Source of the DNA: Nageia nagi
Lineage: Eukaryota; Pinophyta
Direction of reading: 5' to 3'
DNA: 64,000 nucleotides
NCBI GenBank assembly: GCA_050084985.1
Contig: JBITNC010000001.1
Coordinates: 123,690,001 to 123,754,000, forward strand
Shown here: positions 45,077 through 56,727 of the stretch, one piece after another
How positions within the stretch are numbered: position 1 is the first letter of the stretch
Layout of the letters: every line of letters starts with the position of its first letter
Notes under the pieces: generated by a model
Told to the model about the DNA's origin: nothing
The model's input: only the letters and a program-made list of their open reading frames with translations
Database searches by the model: none
Program-made: the position numbers and the translations under genes

Positions 45077-45309
45077 TGTTAGAGTTTAATTTCTTAGGTA
45101 TATTTTTAATTAAGTTCTACTAGGATATTAGGTGTATTACTTAATTTGTCTTTTTCCGCATTTTCTATTTATTCATGGTGTTTCTACGAAAATAATCGAT
45201 CAATCAGATCAATTCTTTTGAGCTTCTCTCCTTGTTTTTGTGATGCTCTCCAAATTTCTAGATTTTGGGTCTGGAATGTGTGTTTTGTACTTTTCCACCA
45301 TTCCTTTCA
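45077..45309 (+). repeat. 5' LTR of non-autonomous element
   Basis: TGTTAGAGTTTAATTTC to ccattcctttca. It lacks about 55 bp (near 45155) that are present in the 3' LTR. Confidence 0.85.
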
Positions 45310-46305
45310 TGGTTTGAGAGGGAATAAGATTTTGCAAGCATTCAAAAAAATTTGAAGTTCTTTTGATATGTTCCATTGCCTTATTTATTTGCATGCAATT
45401 CTGAAGCTCATTTGGATCTGCATGAAGGACTCGTTTTTGTTTTGAAATGTTTGTTTGAAACGTTATTTTTTGGATCAATCCGATCGGATATGTGCATTTT
45501 GTTTACGGATCTGCTCTTTTTTAGAGGTGTTTCTTGGTTACGTGTGTGGTTTCTTGTGTAAGGCAACCCACGCCTAGCCTCTACGAAGGCTTTCTATGTG
45601 GCTTCTGTCTCCACCAGCCATTGGTCGCTTGCGTAGGCTTTTCTTGATCATACACACGCCTTATATCTGGTGGTTTTAGGTTGTGTATACTCTTCTGATA
45701 GTCTTAGGCATACTATGTGAATGCACATATTGTTCATGGATCAAATTATCATTGCAATCTTTTATTCTACATTTTGTGGGTTTAATCTGTTGATTGTGGT
45801 GCCCCTTGTGCCTTGTCAGCCTCTACATAGACCCTTTCCCCTCTTGAGCAGCTTGTGGGCTTCCTATGGTGGGTGTGAGACTCTGTCTGCACATGTCATC
45901 CTCTCCTATACACATCTTTTGCTGTTCTACGATGCCTTTGGTTTCTAAAACATGGGTGGATCTACTCACATTCGTGGTACCTCTATTGTGCATTTCAGTG
46001 GCAAGAGCGTGGCCTCCCTGGTGTCTTCTCTCTTGGTGGTGCCCCTATTCCCCTATAAATTTAATAAAAAATCACAAACTTCTGGGCATCCACCCAACAT
46101 CCATAGTTTATGATACATGTGATACGTCTGTCTTGTAGAAACTTGTCATTGGTCGAGTCATTAAATAGATGACAAGGCATTTGAGATTGCTCATCCCCTG
46201 CCTCCGCTACTTGCGCATTTGCATTGATTTGTTTGGGTGGATCCTTCCATTAACAACAAATTTTATGTGAAATCTACGTATGTGCATACTTTTGGATGTC
46301 TTTTA

Positions 46306-46343
46306 TCAGACCTACAAACTTACATCAGACCTACAAACTTACA
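46306..46343. repeat. Perfect 19-bp tandem duplication
   Basis: tcagacctacaaacttaca occurs twice head to tail inside the non-autonomous element. It looks like a recent local slippage or break-repair event. Confidence 0.9.
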
Positions 46344-46788
46344 AGTTACATGGCATCTCTGGTCCCTTGCATGTGCTATTTTGGGTGGAATTCGCTTTTG
46401 ATTAGACATCTCTTCATTGAATGCGGGCCCACCTCTGCTGATTGGAGGTCCGTTTTGCCCTACTTTATTGATTGAATACTTGCTGATTATTATGCTTCTT
46501 TGTCATCTTTTTGGAATTTATTTTGGACTACATTTATAAAGTCTCAATCACCTTCTTTGGTTGTTTGTCTACTCCTTTTGGATCTTTTTATGGGTCCATT
46601 GTGTTTATGAATGGAGACCACATCTTTGTGTTGGTGAAGTCTCTTTGATTTGGACTATTTTAGCAAATGTTGTTTTTTCTCCATCTTTATCTTATCACTT
46701 TTTTTGTGATACACTTTGTTTTGTGGGAGGGTTTATTTGGTGAATTTTCCATTATCTGATTACATTATTGTCTTTTCAAGTTACCTTG

Positions 46789-47943
46789 ATGGATCCTTCA
46801 TGTGATTTTTCTCTACTTCTCATCACTCCATGCATTGATCAAGCTTCATATCCCACATGGTGAGATGAACTTGTTGAGTACTTAGGCTCTATTGATCTTT
46901 TATCATAACTTCATGGTATTATTTGTGAGCCTTATTGTTACACACCTAAGTGGTAATATTGGTACTTTAGATCAAGTTATATGTGTCCTCTTATTAGATA
47001 CATTACTCACATGGTTTTTAGTGATATTTTACCTATGTTAATTGGGATGCATCGCCATCTCCTCACACAAAATTTTTCCATCCTTTGTGCACAATTTGAG
47101 GATATATCATCTTGTGATGAATCCTTGATGCATGATAATACTTTGGATATAGTTGATGTTTCTACACCAATCGCAGATATTGTATTGGAGGACATTGCTA
47201 CATCTTCAAAGACTCTAGAATCTACACATGTGGATCATGTTTCTTTATCCATACCTGATGAGAATATTTTTTATGGATTTGTTTCACTTTTCATAGAGCC
47301 TCACACTTTTCATGTTGTTGACCTTCATGAGGAGCTCACATCCTTATTTTATGTTCATCCATCAATTGCTCACATCGATCATTTTAAGAAACCTCGTATG
47401 GTGAGACTTTCTTATTTATATGAGCCACCTTTTCCTCCTACTCTTGTTTCCTTGGAGCATTCTTTTACTTTCCTAGTCTTGCATTAGGCATTTATTGAGA
47501 TTACCTCACCTTTCTCTTTGGTTAGACTAAGATCCCAAAGATTATTTTGAGTCTTCTTTGCCTAGTTCTCTTACTACTTCCATGGTTATTTTCCATGTGA
47601 AGTAGGATTTTAGGCCTTCCATATTTTTTGGTTTGTTGGTGACATCTTCACTTCAACTTAGTTCATAGCCTCATTCATTATCACAAGTACTAGATTACAT
47701 GTTTCCTCTTCCTCACACTTTCTTGGAGTGGGAATATTTCCAATATATGCCTCATGGTCTCTTTCTTCCTTCTAAGAGATATTGAGTTCTATGCTAAGGA
47801 ATCTACATATTTTGGGGACATTAACTAGATCCTTTGCAATCTTTCCTTAATGATAGTTATCTAGTGAGAGGTATTACTATAGGCATCTTTGCATTACCTT
47901 ATTTGTTTAAGGTGATGGAAGTTTTCAATGGGGGGAGTTGTTA
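46789..47943 (+). pseudogene. Unrecognised decayed reading frame carried by the non-autonomous LTR element
   Basis: A plus-strand frame opens with ATG at 46789 (MDPSCDFSLLLITPC), passes three stops, and is then open from 46981 to 47487. It continues in a shifted frame (DPKDYFESSLPSSLTTS, later LPHTFLEWEYFQYMPHG and VMEVFNGGSC) to about 47943. Together this is about 385 codons of protein-like sequence, rich in H, S, D and P, with no zinc knuckle, protease, integrase or RT motif. I do not recognise the family. It could be a captured host gene or an element-specific accessory protein. Confidence 0.5.
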
Positions 47944-48146
47944 ATGAGGACATCTTTCTCTCTCTCCTCTTTCTACTTTTTCTTTCTCTATTGGCATATG
48001 TTTTTTTCCCCACGTGATTTTTTTCTCATCTTTCAACAAAGTTTTATAGATATATTATACATGATTTCCTGATCAAGCCTTGTTGTTGGGACTCATATAT
48101 GTGGATATGCCACTTGTTTTATCTCCTAGTATTACTTAAGGGGGCA

Positions 48147-48432
48147 TGTTAGTGTTTATTTTCTTAGGTATACTTTTACTTAAGTTCTACTAGGACATTA
48201 CATGTCTTATTTCATTTTTATTTTTCCTAGTTTATTTTGGGATTATAAAAAATTCTTGGTATGATTCTCCAATGTGTGTTACTTGCACCATTTTCTATTT
48301 ATTCATGCTTTTATATGAAATAATCAATCAAATCTATTCTTTGATCTTATATCCTTGTTTTTGTCATGATCTACAAATTATGTGATCTTGGGTCTAGAAT
48401 GTATGTTTTGCATTTTCCCACCATTCCTTCGA
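48147..48432 (+). repeat. 3' LTR of non-autonomous element
   Basis: TGTTAGTGTTTATTTTC to ttccttcga. It is followed directly by the TTTTG duplication. Confidence 0.85.
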
Positions 48433-48890
48433 TTTTGTGCAAAAACAAATTCTTTTATTCGTAAAGTTTTTTTTGGGAACTCATAATGGTGTATGTAAAT
48501 GTATTTTTTTATTTGTTATGTATTTATTGCAGTTCATAATCATATAAGTATGTAAAATGAAAGTTAAAATATAATAATTTTTTTTTAATAAGAATTATAC
48601 ACATCAATTCTTATGCTACCAAAACATATAGAAAATGAAACTTATAATGAAAATATATAGACTTTTAGTAATGTACATAACAATTTTGAGTGAGAAATTC
48701 ATATATGGAAGAGAAAAATGATCACAATATACAAAATTACAAAAATTATCAAGTCTATGTTCATATTCAATTAGAAATAATGAATATTTAGTAATCATTT
48801 CATTATGAACCAAACTAAAATATTTAATTAATGACCTTATTATAGCTATGTATACCAATGCAAATGTGACCAAAAAATATGAAAATATAG
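48433..48890. other. No feature seen
   Basis: A+T-rich spacer between the non-autonomous element and the LINE. A short minus-strand frame here has no similarity I can name and looks like chance. Confidence 0.4.
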
Positions 48891-48909
48891 TAAATATATT
48901 TTACCAAGT

Positions 48910-49500
48910 AATTTAGAATTTCAATTTGAATTTGTTCTCACAAATCTATATGCCTCAAATGACCCGATGGAATAGAGACAAAACTTTGATCAACTAGTTG
49001 TAGATAGAACAAGCTTCAAGGATATTCCATGGATTATAATGGGAGACTTCAATACAATTATCCATCCACATATAAAGAAAGGGGGGTCGAGGAACAAGAC
49101 ACTAACTTAGAGATTTTAAGAATTTCTTTGATGAGAATGAACTGATGGATTTAGATCTAATTGGGGTTGAGTATATTTGGAATAATATGAGGTATGAAGA
49201 TGGCTTAATACAAACTAAAATTGATAGGGTAGCCTACACAATGAATTAGATCAACCAATTTCTTGATTTCTTGCTTATGGCCCATATTAAAATCCTCCCA
49301 TATCATACCCAAATACTCCTTCAAGCATTCCCTTACAACAAAAAGAAGATTCCCTTTAAATTCAAATCTATTTGGCTAACTCATCCAGACATATTATGGT
49401 GCAATATTTCTACCAGGGGAACCAAAATATTCCAATTATCTACCAAGATAAATAATATCAAGAAGGAATTAAAAAGATGGAATTGGGAGGTCTTTGAACA
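48910..49500 (+). pseudogene. LINE endonuclease (EEP) C-terminal half
   Basis: Blocks in order are FVLTNLYASNDPME, then PWIIMGDFNTI (about 49030-49065), carrying the conserved GDFN of the exonuclease-endonuclease-phosphatase fold. LMDLDLIGVEYIWNN and IDRV (about 49145-49230) follow. The frame then continues as FKSIWLTHPDILW near 49350, the typical linker after the endonuclease. The SDH motif near 49270-49300 is not preserved. In active LINEs this domain nicks target DNA. Confidence 0.75.
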
Positions 49501-49539
49501 GGTTGATAGTTGTAAATAAACATTGAAAAAAGAACTCCA

Positions 49540-50870
49540 AGATATTGAATTAATAATTCAACAAGAAGAAAGTAGTGAAGAGTTAGTAGAAACTAAAAAA
49601 CAAACCAAATTGAAGCTACTTGAAATTCTTAAAATGAAGAGAGTCATTGGTGGTAAAAATCAAGAGTGTCTTGTGTAAAAGAAAGTGATAAAAACATAAA
49701 ATTCTTCAAATTTACAACTTTAAGAAGAAGAGCCTATAATAGGATTCAAGAAATTATGATAGATAATGGAGAGATAGCAGTAGAGGATAAAGAAATAAAT
49801 CAAACAACAATTGATTTCTATAAGAATATTCTAACAAAAAACTCAAAAGTTGACTAGAACATAGTTGAAATTATGCTTAACAACATCCCAACCTTGATTA
49901 ATGATGAAGACAATCAAAGATTAGTAAACCCATTCTTTGAGGAAGAAATTCATGAATATCTTTTCGAGATGAATCCATATAAAACTCCAAGGCTAGATGG
50001 GTCCTTTGCAAAACTTTTCCAATGTTGTTGGGAAATAGTAGGAGAATATGTGGTGAAAGCCATTTAGGAGTTCTAGTGAAATAACTATCTATTGAAAAGT
50101 TGGAACACAACCTTTCTATCTTTTATTCCAAAAGTACAAGGAGCAAACCACTTCAAAAACTTCAGACTAATTAGTTTATGCTATATTATCTACAAAATCA
50201 TTACTAAACTACTTACCAACAAAATGAGGGTAGTTCTCCCAAAGATAATATCAAAAGCACAAGATGGTTTTGTCAAAGAAATATGGATAGCAAATGGGAT
50301 AATTCTAATGCATGAAGTAGTCCATAACATTAAAAGTAATAATCAAATTAGACATTTAGAAGGTATATAATAGGGTATCATGGCAATTATTAGATTAGGT
50401 ACATATGAGGTTTATATTTGGAACCCAATGGAGAAAATGTATACAATTATGTATCTCTTTGGCTACCTTTTCAATGCTAGTGAATGGAGTACCTATTGGC
50501 TTCTTTAACTCAAGTTAAATATTGAGACAAGGTGATCCAATTTCTTGGTATCTTTTTATCACTGTGGATGAAGCTCTTTAACTCAAGTCAAATAATGGGA
50601 GAATAATAATGAGGGCCACTAGATGTAGGAGAATCCATGGAATTATGCCAACACCAAATTACCATTCTCTCATCGAGCACCAAATTGTAAATAACATGAT
50701 CCTAGTTGGGAAAGCAAGACTCATAGAGGTAATAGAGTTCAAAAGGATATTGGATAATTATGAGAAAGCTTCTAATGAAAAGATTGATTATGATACAACT
50801 AGTATCTCATTCTTTAACACCCCTGTGGAGAGAAAGACAAGGAATACTATTAGACACCTATATTATTTTA
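49540..50870 (+). pseudogene. LINE reverse transcriptase, decayed
   Basis: Recognisable blocks are: WEIVGEYVVKAI; NTTFLSFIPKVQGA near 50105; FKNFRLISLCYIIYKIITK near 50155-50210 (family (D)FRPISLCNV-YKI--K); AQDGFVKEIWIANGI near 50260; and ILRQGDPISWYLF near 50520-50560 (LRQGDPLSP-LF). The catalytic F-ADD box reads VNNMILVG near 50690, so both aspartates are lost. SIS FFNTP near 50800-50825 is the post-catalytic block. At least three stops interrupt it. Confidence 0.75.
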
Positions 50871-51228
50871 GAATTGCACTCTGAGTTAGGGTAACACACT
50901 ATCATTCTTTTATTCTTTCATTCTTTTCAAAAATTCTTTCTATTCCAACTTCTTTCCCTTTTACATATAATTTGAGTCTTCTGTTAGTTGTAAGTTTGAA
51001 GAATTCTAGGTGTTGTCAACATTTGACTATTGTATATATAAGTCTTGGTCTTTGATATTTTGCCTTATAAATTTCTAGTCAAAATCTAGCAAGTGTTGCA
51101 ATAACTCCTAAGGATAAACCTTAATTTTTGTTAGTAGTAAAAAGGCCTAAGAATTATATATAAAAAGAGTCATTTCCGAAGGCAAATGTATCACATATGG
51201 GAAGTATTGTATGGGAAAGGAAAATTCT

Positions 51229-51303
51229 AAATATAATGTTTGGGAGGTGTTGTAAATATAGTGTCTAGGAGTTGTTGTAAATACAATATCCAGGAGTTGT
51301 TGT
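51229..51303. repeat. 25-bp tandem repeats in the 5' LTR
   Basis: Three units starting aaata(t/c)a at 51229, 51254 and 51279, each ending in a g-gttgttgt word. The 3' LTR has four units in the same place. Confidence 0.85.
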
Positions 51304-51360
51304 AAAAGTGGGCCCAAGTTATGTCCAAATAATCAACGAGAGATGCCCAAAAGTAAATAG

Positions 51361-51600
51361 AGCCCATCAATTTTCAACAATGATATCATCATTTTTGGCT
51401 AAAATCAATAGGTACCAGAATAAGTAATGATGGATGACAATTCATGAAGATACCAAATAGAGCCCATCAATTTTCAATAGTGACATCATCATTTTTGGCT
51501 AAAATCAATGGGTCCTTGAATAAGTAATGGCAGGTGATGATTTATGAAGATACCAAATAAAGCCTATCATTTCTAAGTGATGATGTAAGAACTTTTGGCT
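51361..51600. repeat. 100-bp tandem repeats in the 5' LTR
   Basis: Units begin agcc(c/t)atca at 51361, 51461 and 51561, each containing catcatttttggctaaaat and a tgaagataccaaata end. The third unit is more diverged. Confidence 0.85.
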
Positions 51601-52689
51601 AAAATTAGCAAGTACTAAGGAGAGCTAGATCATTAATAGAGCCCGAAGAAAAGAAATAATGGGAAGAAGTAACACTTGGGTCCACTTGATCTTAAGTGTT
51701 AGACCATTGGGGCCCTATTAATGTGTCAACTTTAACTCAATTCCACATAATAGTGGTAGTTTCTTCTCAAACTAACTTGATATATTATTTACCACCCCAT
51801 TAATATATTCAATCAGAACTACAATATGGATCATCAATGGTTGTAGAGTAGATGTTTGCTGATAGAGCATAGTACCAAATTGTACCTATCAAATTACATA
51901 TAAGTACTTCTTTAATCAGATACAATACCATCTTCACTCAACTATAGGATCAAAAAAAGAGCAATCAATGACATGTTAGGAAGATTATGGCTCAATGGAT
52001 ACAACTGTTTAGAAATTGCAAATTTCCAAATAGTCATATTCTTGGTACTTATTCACTATGTAATCTAACATAGTTGTAATATTTATTGTAAATAGTTTTC
52101 TTTGCTAACTTCAACTAAGATGAGTAATTATGTATATTGATGATAGAAAATAACTTAGCAGAGCATGTAAATGTATAAATGGTGAACTATTAGAAATTAA
52201 TGAAGTCAAACATTCTAGCATATTTGCCTAGGTCTATAAGGTGCTTTCATACATCATAATGCAAATAGATAATGCTTTTCCCTTTTGAAACAAGTTGCTA
52301 TTTATTTCTTCTATGAATATTATTTATGGAATGTGTTTTTAAGTTGTGGCTATGTATTGTGATTATGAGAGCCCAAGGGTAAGATAGCTCACTATTCTTA
52401 ATCTTAGCTATGGGATTGCTACCTATGCTACAATGCCTAAATTGTGTAGTTCTTGTTTAATTTTTAGTTTAACGTGTTCATCTCTTTCCAGTAACTCTCT
52501 ATTTTTTATATCTTTCTTGTTACTTTAAACCTTTATAATAGATAAGATCTAGCCTATAACCCAGAGATCAAGCAGAAAACCATCACAAGCATATTCTCAC
52601 TACCTTGTGCTCTTTCAAGGAACCTATTATTGTAGGAAATGGAGAACTCAACTAGACCAAACCCTTTGAGGTTACATTATATTGATCAA

Positions 52690-53078
52690 TAGTAGAAACT
52701 TCTATTTTTGGCATTCTTAATGGGACATGAACTAAAGTTTCATATTTAGCAAGCATAAATAGACTATATAGTTGTGTCTGGTATGCTATCAATTAGATTC
52801 TTCAAAGATTATATGGTTCTTTTGATCTTATTAGTGACTCTACTATCAACCAGTTAGTATTTTGAATCTTAACACCTCCACAATGTAGACTTACTAGAAG
52901 TAGTGCTAGAAATTCCCTTAGATAGCTTAGGTTTCAAGAGCTTTTAGTTCCTCATAAGAGGACTAAGTGAAAGATTTCTTGGGTTGTATTCCCTATAGTT
53001 TCTTTAAGGTTAATCCCATTATTAGTTGTATTTGATTCAACCATAAAATATCCTTCACCTTTTACCAATACTTAAAAC
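52690..53078 (+). other. Leader between gypsy LTR and gag
   Basis: No primer-binding site resembling those of plant gypsy elements was found. A few protein-like words are present but no open frame. Confidence 0.4.
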
Positions 53079-53618
53079 ATGGCTTACTTGATTGATTTTC
53101 TTACTTGGAATAAAGGTCATCCTTTGGTCGTTGTTGCTAACTCCCTTGCTATACCTCAAGCAGCATTCAAAGTTTTGCCTAAGTATGATGGGTCTAGTAA
53201 AACACCGTATGAACATTGTCAAGATGTATCTTTATTGGCTTCAAGATTTGATATCACTGATGAAATGGTGATGATCAAGTTATTATCACACTCTTTTAAA
53301 GGTAAAGCAGTTGAATGGTTCAAAACTCTCACCTCTCAATCTATAAATTCATGGAAAGAGTTATGTCAAGCTTTAATTAAAATATTTTCTATAGATGTTG
53401 ATTATAGTACATTCTATAGCCTTATAACATGTATCAAAAGACATCCTCATAAGTCCATTGATGACTTTAATATAAGATTTGAGAGAACATGGAAATCTAT
53501 TTCAGTAAGAATTAGACCAACAAGTGCACAAGCTTTGGTATGTTATAGGAAAGCCTTTCTCTTAGACCTTAACATGCACATTGTTATGTTAGGAGATACC
53601 TTCCCAAATGTTAATTAG
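53079..53618 (+). pseudogene. Gypsy gag (retrotransposon gag domain)
   Basis: The 179-codon frame contains KVLPKYDGSSKTPYEHCQDV (the P-YDG---P--H---F entry motif), LLSHSFKGKAVEWFKTLT (the L--SL-G-A--WF--L motif) and the SINSWKELCQALIKIF / HKSIDDFNIRFERTW helices of the plant gypsy gag. Similarity continues past its stop. Near 54050-54090 a WCSSCSTPHFPKLC segment resembles the Cys-containing end of gag. It is the best preserved part of this element. Confidence 0.8.
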
Positions 53619-54579
53619 ATAATGAAAACTTTTAAATATACCTTGGTATTCTTTGAAAAGATGCAAACTAAAACCATTATGCCATTATTTCCTAATTTAC
53701 CTCTTAAATAAGTTTGATAAATTACTCATCCTAGAGTTTTAGCCTTACCACCTCCTCCTAAATACTAGAATCAGACACTAGCATTATCTACTCCTATATC
53801 GATTGGTACTAGTACTCTTCCTAAGTCTCAAGAGGAGAAAAGAATAAGGCAGTTGAAGGTAACTATTAGAAACCTTATCAATAAGCTCACTTTGCAAGAA
53901 ACATAGAATCAAAATTTCAATTACAAAAGATGTGATAACTAGTATCAACCCAGATTCCAACCCAAGATGAACCAGCCAAAATAATCAAGTGTTCATAAAA
54001 TAATTGAAATTGTTGTTATGACCAATTTTGCAAAAAGTAATGCTCTGGGCATTACAAAATGGTGTTCCTCATGTTCAACTCCTCATTTTCCAAAATTATG
54101 TGCTATTTATGAACATTAATGTTTGGGATTACATTCAAACTAGATGGTGGAACCTGCATTAGATCCTACTGTTGATCTCACCATGGTAAAGTTTTGACTT
54201 TTGAGATATGCTGGAGAACAAGCCAACTATGTTCAAACTAGAGCTTCTTTTTCAATGACTACATAGCAACCCCAAATTATTCAATAAAATCAAGCATCTA
54301 TTCAAGTGAAACTTGAACCTAAGAAAGCTAAGGCTCCCTTGGACCTACAACAAAATTAATTCCTAGGACATCTAGGTAATAGTTTTCAAAATCTAGGTAC
54401 TAATGTTTTTGCTAAAACAAATCCTACTGCAACTAGAAAAGAAGTCTTAGAGAAGGAGAGATGTAATACATTAAGGTATCCTTTTATTACATATTATCAT
54501 AAAGAAAAAGCCTCTCAATAATTTAGAACACATCAACAAATTTAATCAAGTAAGTTTGTCCTATATGCTCCATATAATA

Positions 54580-55125
54580 ATGTGAAAGAACTAAAAAAAA
54601 AAACACTTTCTAAGATGACTATGTTTGATGCATTAGAGATACTAGGTCAATTAAATCTTTTGCAAGAAGCTTTAAAACTAAAGAGCAATAAGAAAAGAGT
54701 AAATGAAAGAAATTTCATTTTTGCAATATCTTATGATGTCCCTCTAGCTCCCATAGGTATATGGAGACCCTCACCATTCTATCTATCCCTTAGATTAGAA
54801 GGTTTGGTAGTAAATAACTGTATGATAGATATCAAAGCTACAATAACTATAATTCATAAAGTTGTTGCAAATGAAATGAAGTTGTACATTACAATATGTA
54901 TTGATGGTGTCATATAATTGGATTCTTCTTCTATAGATGTTGTTGGTAGTGTTAAAGGGGTACAAATAACTTTGAATGCATTCCCTAACATTTGTGTTAT
55001 TCATGATATCATTATGGCCAATCTTCCACCTTTGTTTGAAATATGTTTATCTAGAAAATTCACTGCTAAATTGGGAGGGTACTTAGCTTTAAAATATACT
55101 CACCTTTTACTTCCCTTCTAAAAGA
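54580..55125 (+). pseudogene. Gypsy protease region, active site lost
   Basis: The frame starting at 54582 includes LGQLNLLQEALKL, a hydrophobic block typical of the segment before plant gypsy proteases. LRLEGLVVNNCMIDIKATITII follows near 54790-54855. There the active-site D-SGA reads DIKA, so the serine and glycine are gone. Downstream, NAFPNICVIHDIIMANLPP is in the second frame (54918-55121) after a stop at 54915. Confidence 0.6.
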
Positions 55126-55359
55126 AATAAATAAAAATTCTAAATCAGGGCACCAAAAGTGTTCATCTTAAGAAGATTATAAAATAAAATTGTATGAATG
55201 GCCCTCAACCTATGGAAGTATTTTGAAGGGGATACACTTAGAGAAACACTCCTAACAATTAAAATTCTTTCAACAAATGATTTAAATTATCAATTCATAG
55301 ATGTTGGCATGGGTAATTATTATTTGTATGAGGATGCATAGCCAATCTCGATCATAACT

Positions 55360-55770
55360 AAAAAGGAGCATGAGATATGGATAATGTACTTTGATGGATC
55401 TAGATGTAAGCATGGATGTAGAGTTTGAATTGTATTCAAATATTCAAAGGGATATATGAAGAGATTCTCATTCAGATTCATATGGATCTATACAAATAAT
55501 GCTTTTAAGTATGAAGCCTTTTATTTAGGGTTATTTAAAGTGATCAGTATAGGCATCAAATGCCTAATTATCCATGGTGATTCATAATTGATCATAAAGC
55601 AATTCAAAATCTAGATTAGTACAAAACATCATTATCTAAAGACTTACAAAAATAGAGTATGAGATTTATTAGAATAATTATTAGTTGTTAATTTTATATC
55701 TATTACTAAAAGGTACAACCAAATAGCTAATGCATTTGTTGGTAAAGGGGCACATTATAACCTTTCTCAT
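55360..55770 (+). pseudogene. RNase H-like domain located upstream of the RT
   Basis: Translation shows IMYFDGSRCKHGCRV (first catalytic Asp) near 55385, then NNAFKYEAFYLGLFKVISIG (Glu in -YEA-) near 55495, CLIIHGDS (second Asp) near 55570, and RYNQIANAFV near 55715, where the last Asp of (N)-(I/V)AD is Asn. Motif order and spacing fit a complete plant RNase H of the type found as an additional RNase H in some gypsy lineages. It precedes the RT, instead of following it as in standard gypsy pol. Confidence 0.7.
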
Positions 55771-56080
55771 TATAAAAGAGGAACTCTTAGAGTCAAAGTT
55801 CAATGTAGGCCTTTAGTACCTAATGCTACAAATTTTTGGTAAGTATTTGATTTTTATGAGCATATAATGAAATTCCTATTGAATGAAGTAGTAGCTCACA
55901 CTTTTGGTATTCAAGAATTACTTGACCATTTCCAAGAATCAAATGTTATCCAACTCAAAAATAATGTCATACCAAAAGGATTACTCTCTTTTGAAAGATT
56001 GTTTGATTTTGAAGATGTATAGAAAGCTAAATCCTTAGCCATCCAGAAGGAGAGATATGTTGAGCTAAAAATAGAACTAA

Positions 56081-56099
56081 ATATATATATATATATATA
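56081..56099. repeat. (AT)n microsatellite
   Basis: About nine uninterrupted AT dinucleotides in the linker between the RNase H-like domain and the RT. Confidence 0.9.
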
Positions 56100-56229
56100 A
56101 AGGTAAGTTCAAAGTGTTATAATGAAGAAAAAGTTGTTATGTCTTAAATTTATCAAAAGTTCTCCAAAAAAATTACTTGAACTTATGATGATCTTAAGAC
56201 ATATGATAAAAGTATTATCCACAACACAA

Positions 56230-56725
56230 TTGAGCTTGAACTAGATGCCAAACCATAGAGGTAAAAATAAAGGCTAGTCAACCCAAAAATAGAAGCCATA
56301 AAATAAGAATTAATTAAGTTGCTTGATTCAAAAATTATTTTTCCTATCAAGCAGTCTTTTTGGGTTACAAATCTAGTTCCTATTAGAAAGAAGAGAGGAA
56401 ATCAAACTCTATACTGATTTTAAAAATTTGAATCAAGTGTCTCTCGAAGATAATTATCCTTTGCCACCTATGGAACAAATCCTGCATATAGTAGTCAAAG
56501 CTTGTTATTTTTTAATATTGATAGCTACTCAGGATTTAACTAAATTTGGGTCAAAGATAAAGATCAATATGAAACTATATTTACAACTAAATGGGGACCA
56601 TTTGCTTTTCAAAGAATGTCTTTTGGCCTTTCTAATGTTGATAAATAAGATTATCTTAGTCTATCTAGATGATATTATAGTATCCTCTAAGAGTAGAAAG
56701 AATCATATCGAACATCTTATGATGA
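56230..56725 (+). pseudogene. Gypsy reverse transcriptase, internally deleted
   Basis: FWVTNLVPIRKK near 56355, DFKNLNQVSLEDNYPLPPME near 56416 (family V(D)FR-LN--S--DNYPLP--), TTKWGPFAFQRMSFGLSN (shifted frame, near 56580) and IILVYLDDIIVSSKSRKNH near 56650 are all clear. YLDD is intact. The RT thumb and the ordinary RNase H that should follow YLDD are missing. Within about 30 bp the sequence changes to integrase. Confidence 0.75.
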
Positions 56726-56727
56726 AT

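Larger units (their letters stand above)
45077..48432 (+). mobile_element. Non-autonomous LTR retrotransposon (LARD-like)
   Basis: LTRs at 45077-45309 (233 bp) and 48147-48432 (286 bp) flank a 2.84-kb interior. The exact 5-bp duplication TTTTG is present at 45072-45076 and 48433-48437. A primer-site-like tggtttgagagg (45310-45321, 9 of 12 match to the initiator-Met site) and a polypurine tract aaggggg (48138-48144) are in place. The interior has none of the standard gag or pol motifs, but one unrecognised decayed frame. The 3' UTR, tract and LTR start resemble those of the copia remnant at 3.8-5.3 kb, which suggests mobilisation by that copia family. Confidence 0.85.
48900..50870 (+). mobile_element. 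LINE (L1-like), truncated and decayed
   Basis: The order is endonuclease then reverse transcriptase on the plus strand. The 5' part of ORF2 and any ORF1 are missing. The 3' end, with a tail, has been replaced by the start of the gypsy LTR repeat at about 50875. Stops and frameshifts are frequent. Confidence 0.8.
50875..52684 (+). repeat. 5' long terminal repeat of gypsy element
   Basis: It contains a TATA-like tgtatatataag (51031-51042) only about 160 bp from its start. Three 25-bp units follow (starts 51229, 51254, 51279), then three 100-bp units (starts 51361, 51461, 51561). The last part includes an ATG at 52639 opening MENSTRPNPLRLHY, which stops after 17 codons. The true LTR end may lie before this ATG. 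Confidence 0.7.

Noticed and set aside
46981-47487. Frame as a gag of the non-autonomous element
   Set aside because: No gag helix motif, no CCHC knuckle; left as unrecognised instead.
48616-48873. Minus-strand 85-codon hydrophobic frame
   Set aside because: Plain A+T-rich spacer; no motif, no conserved neighbour.
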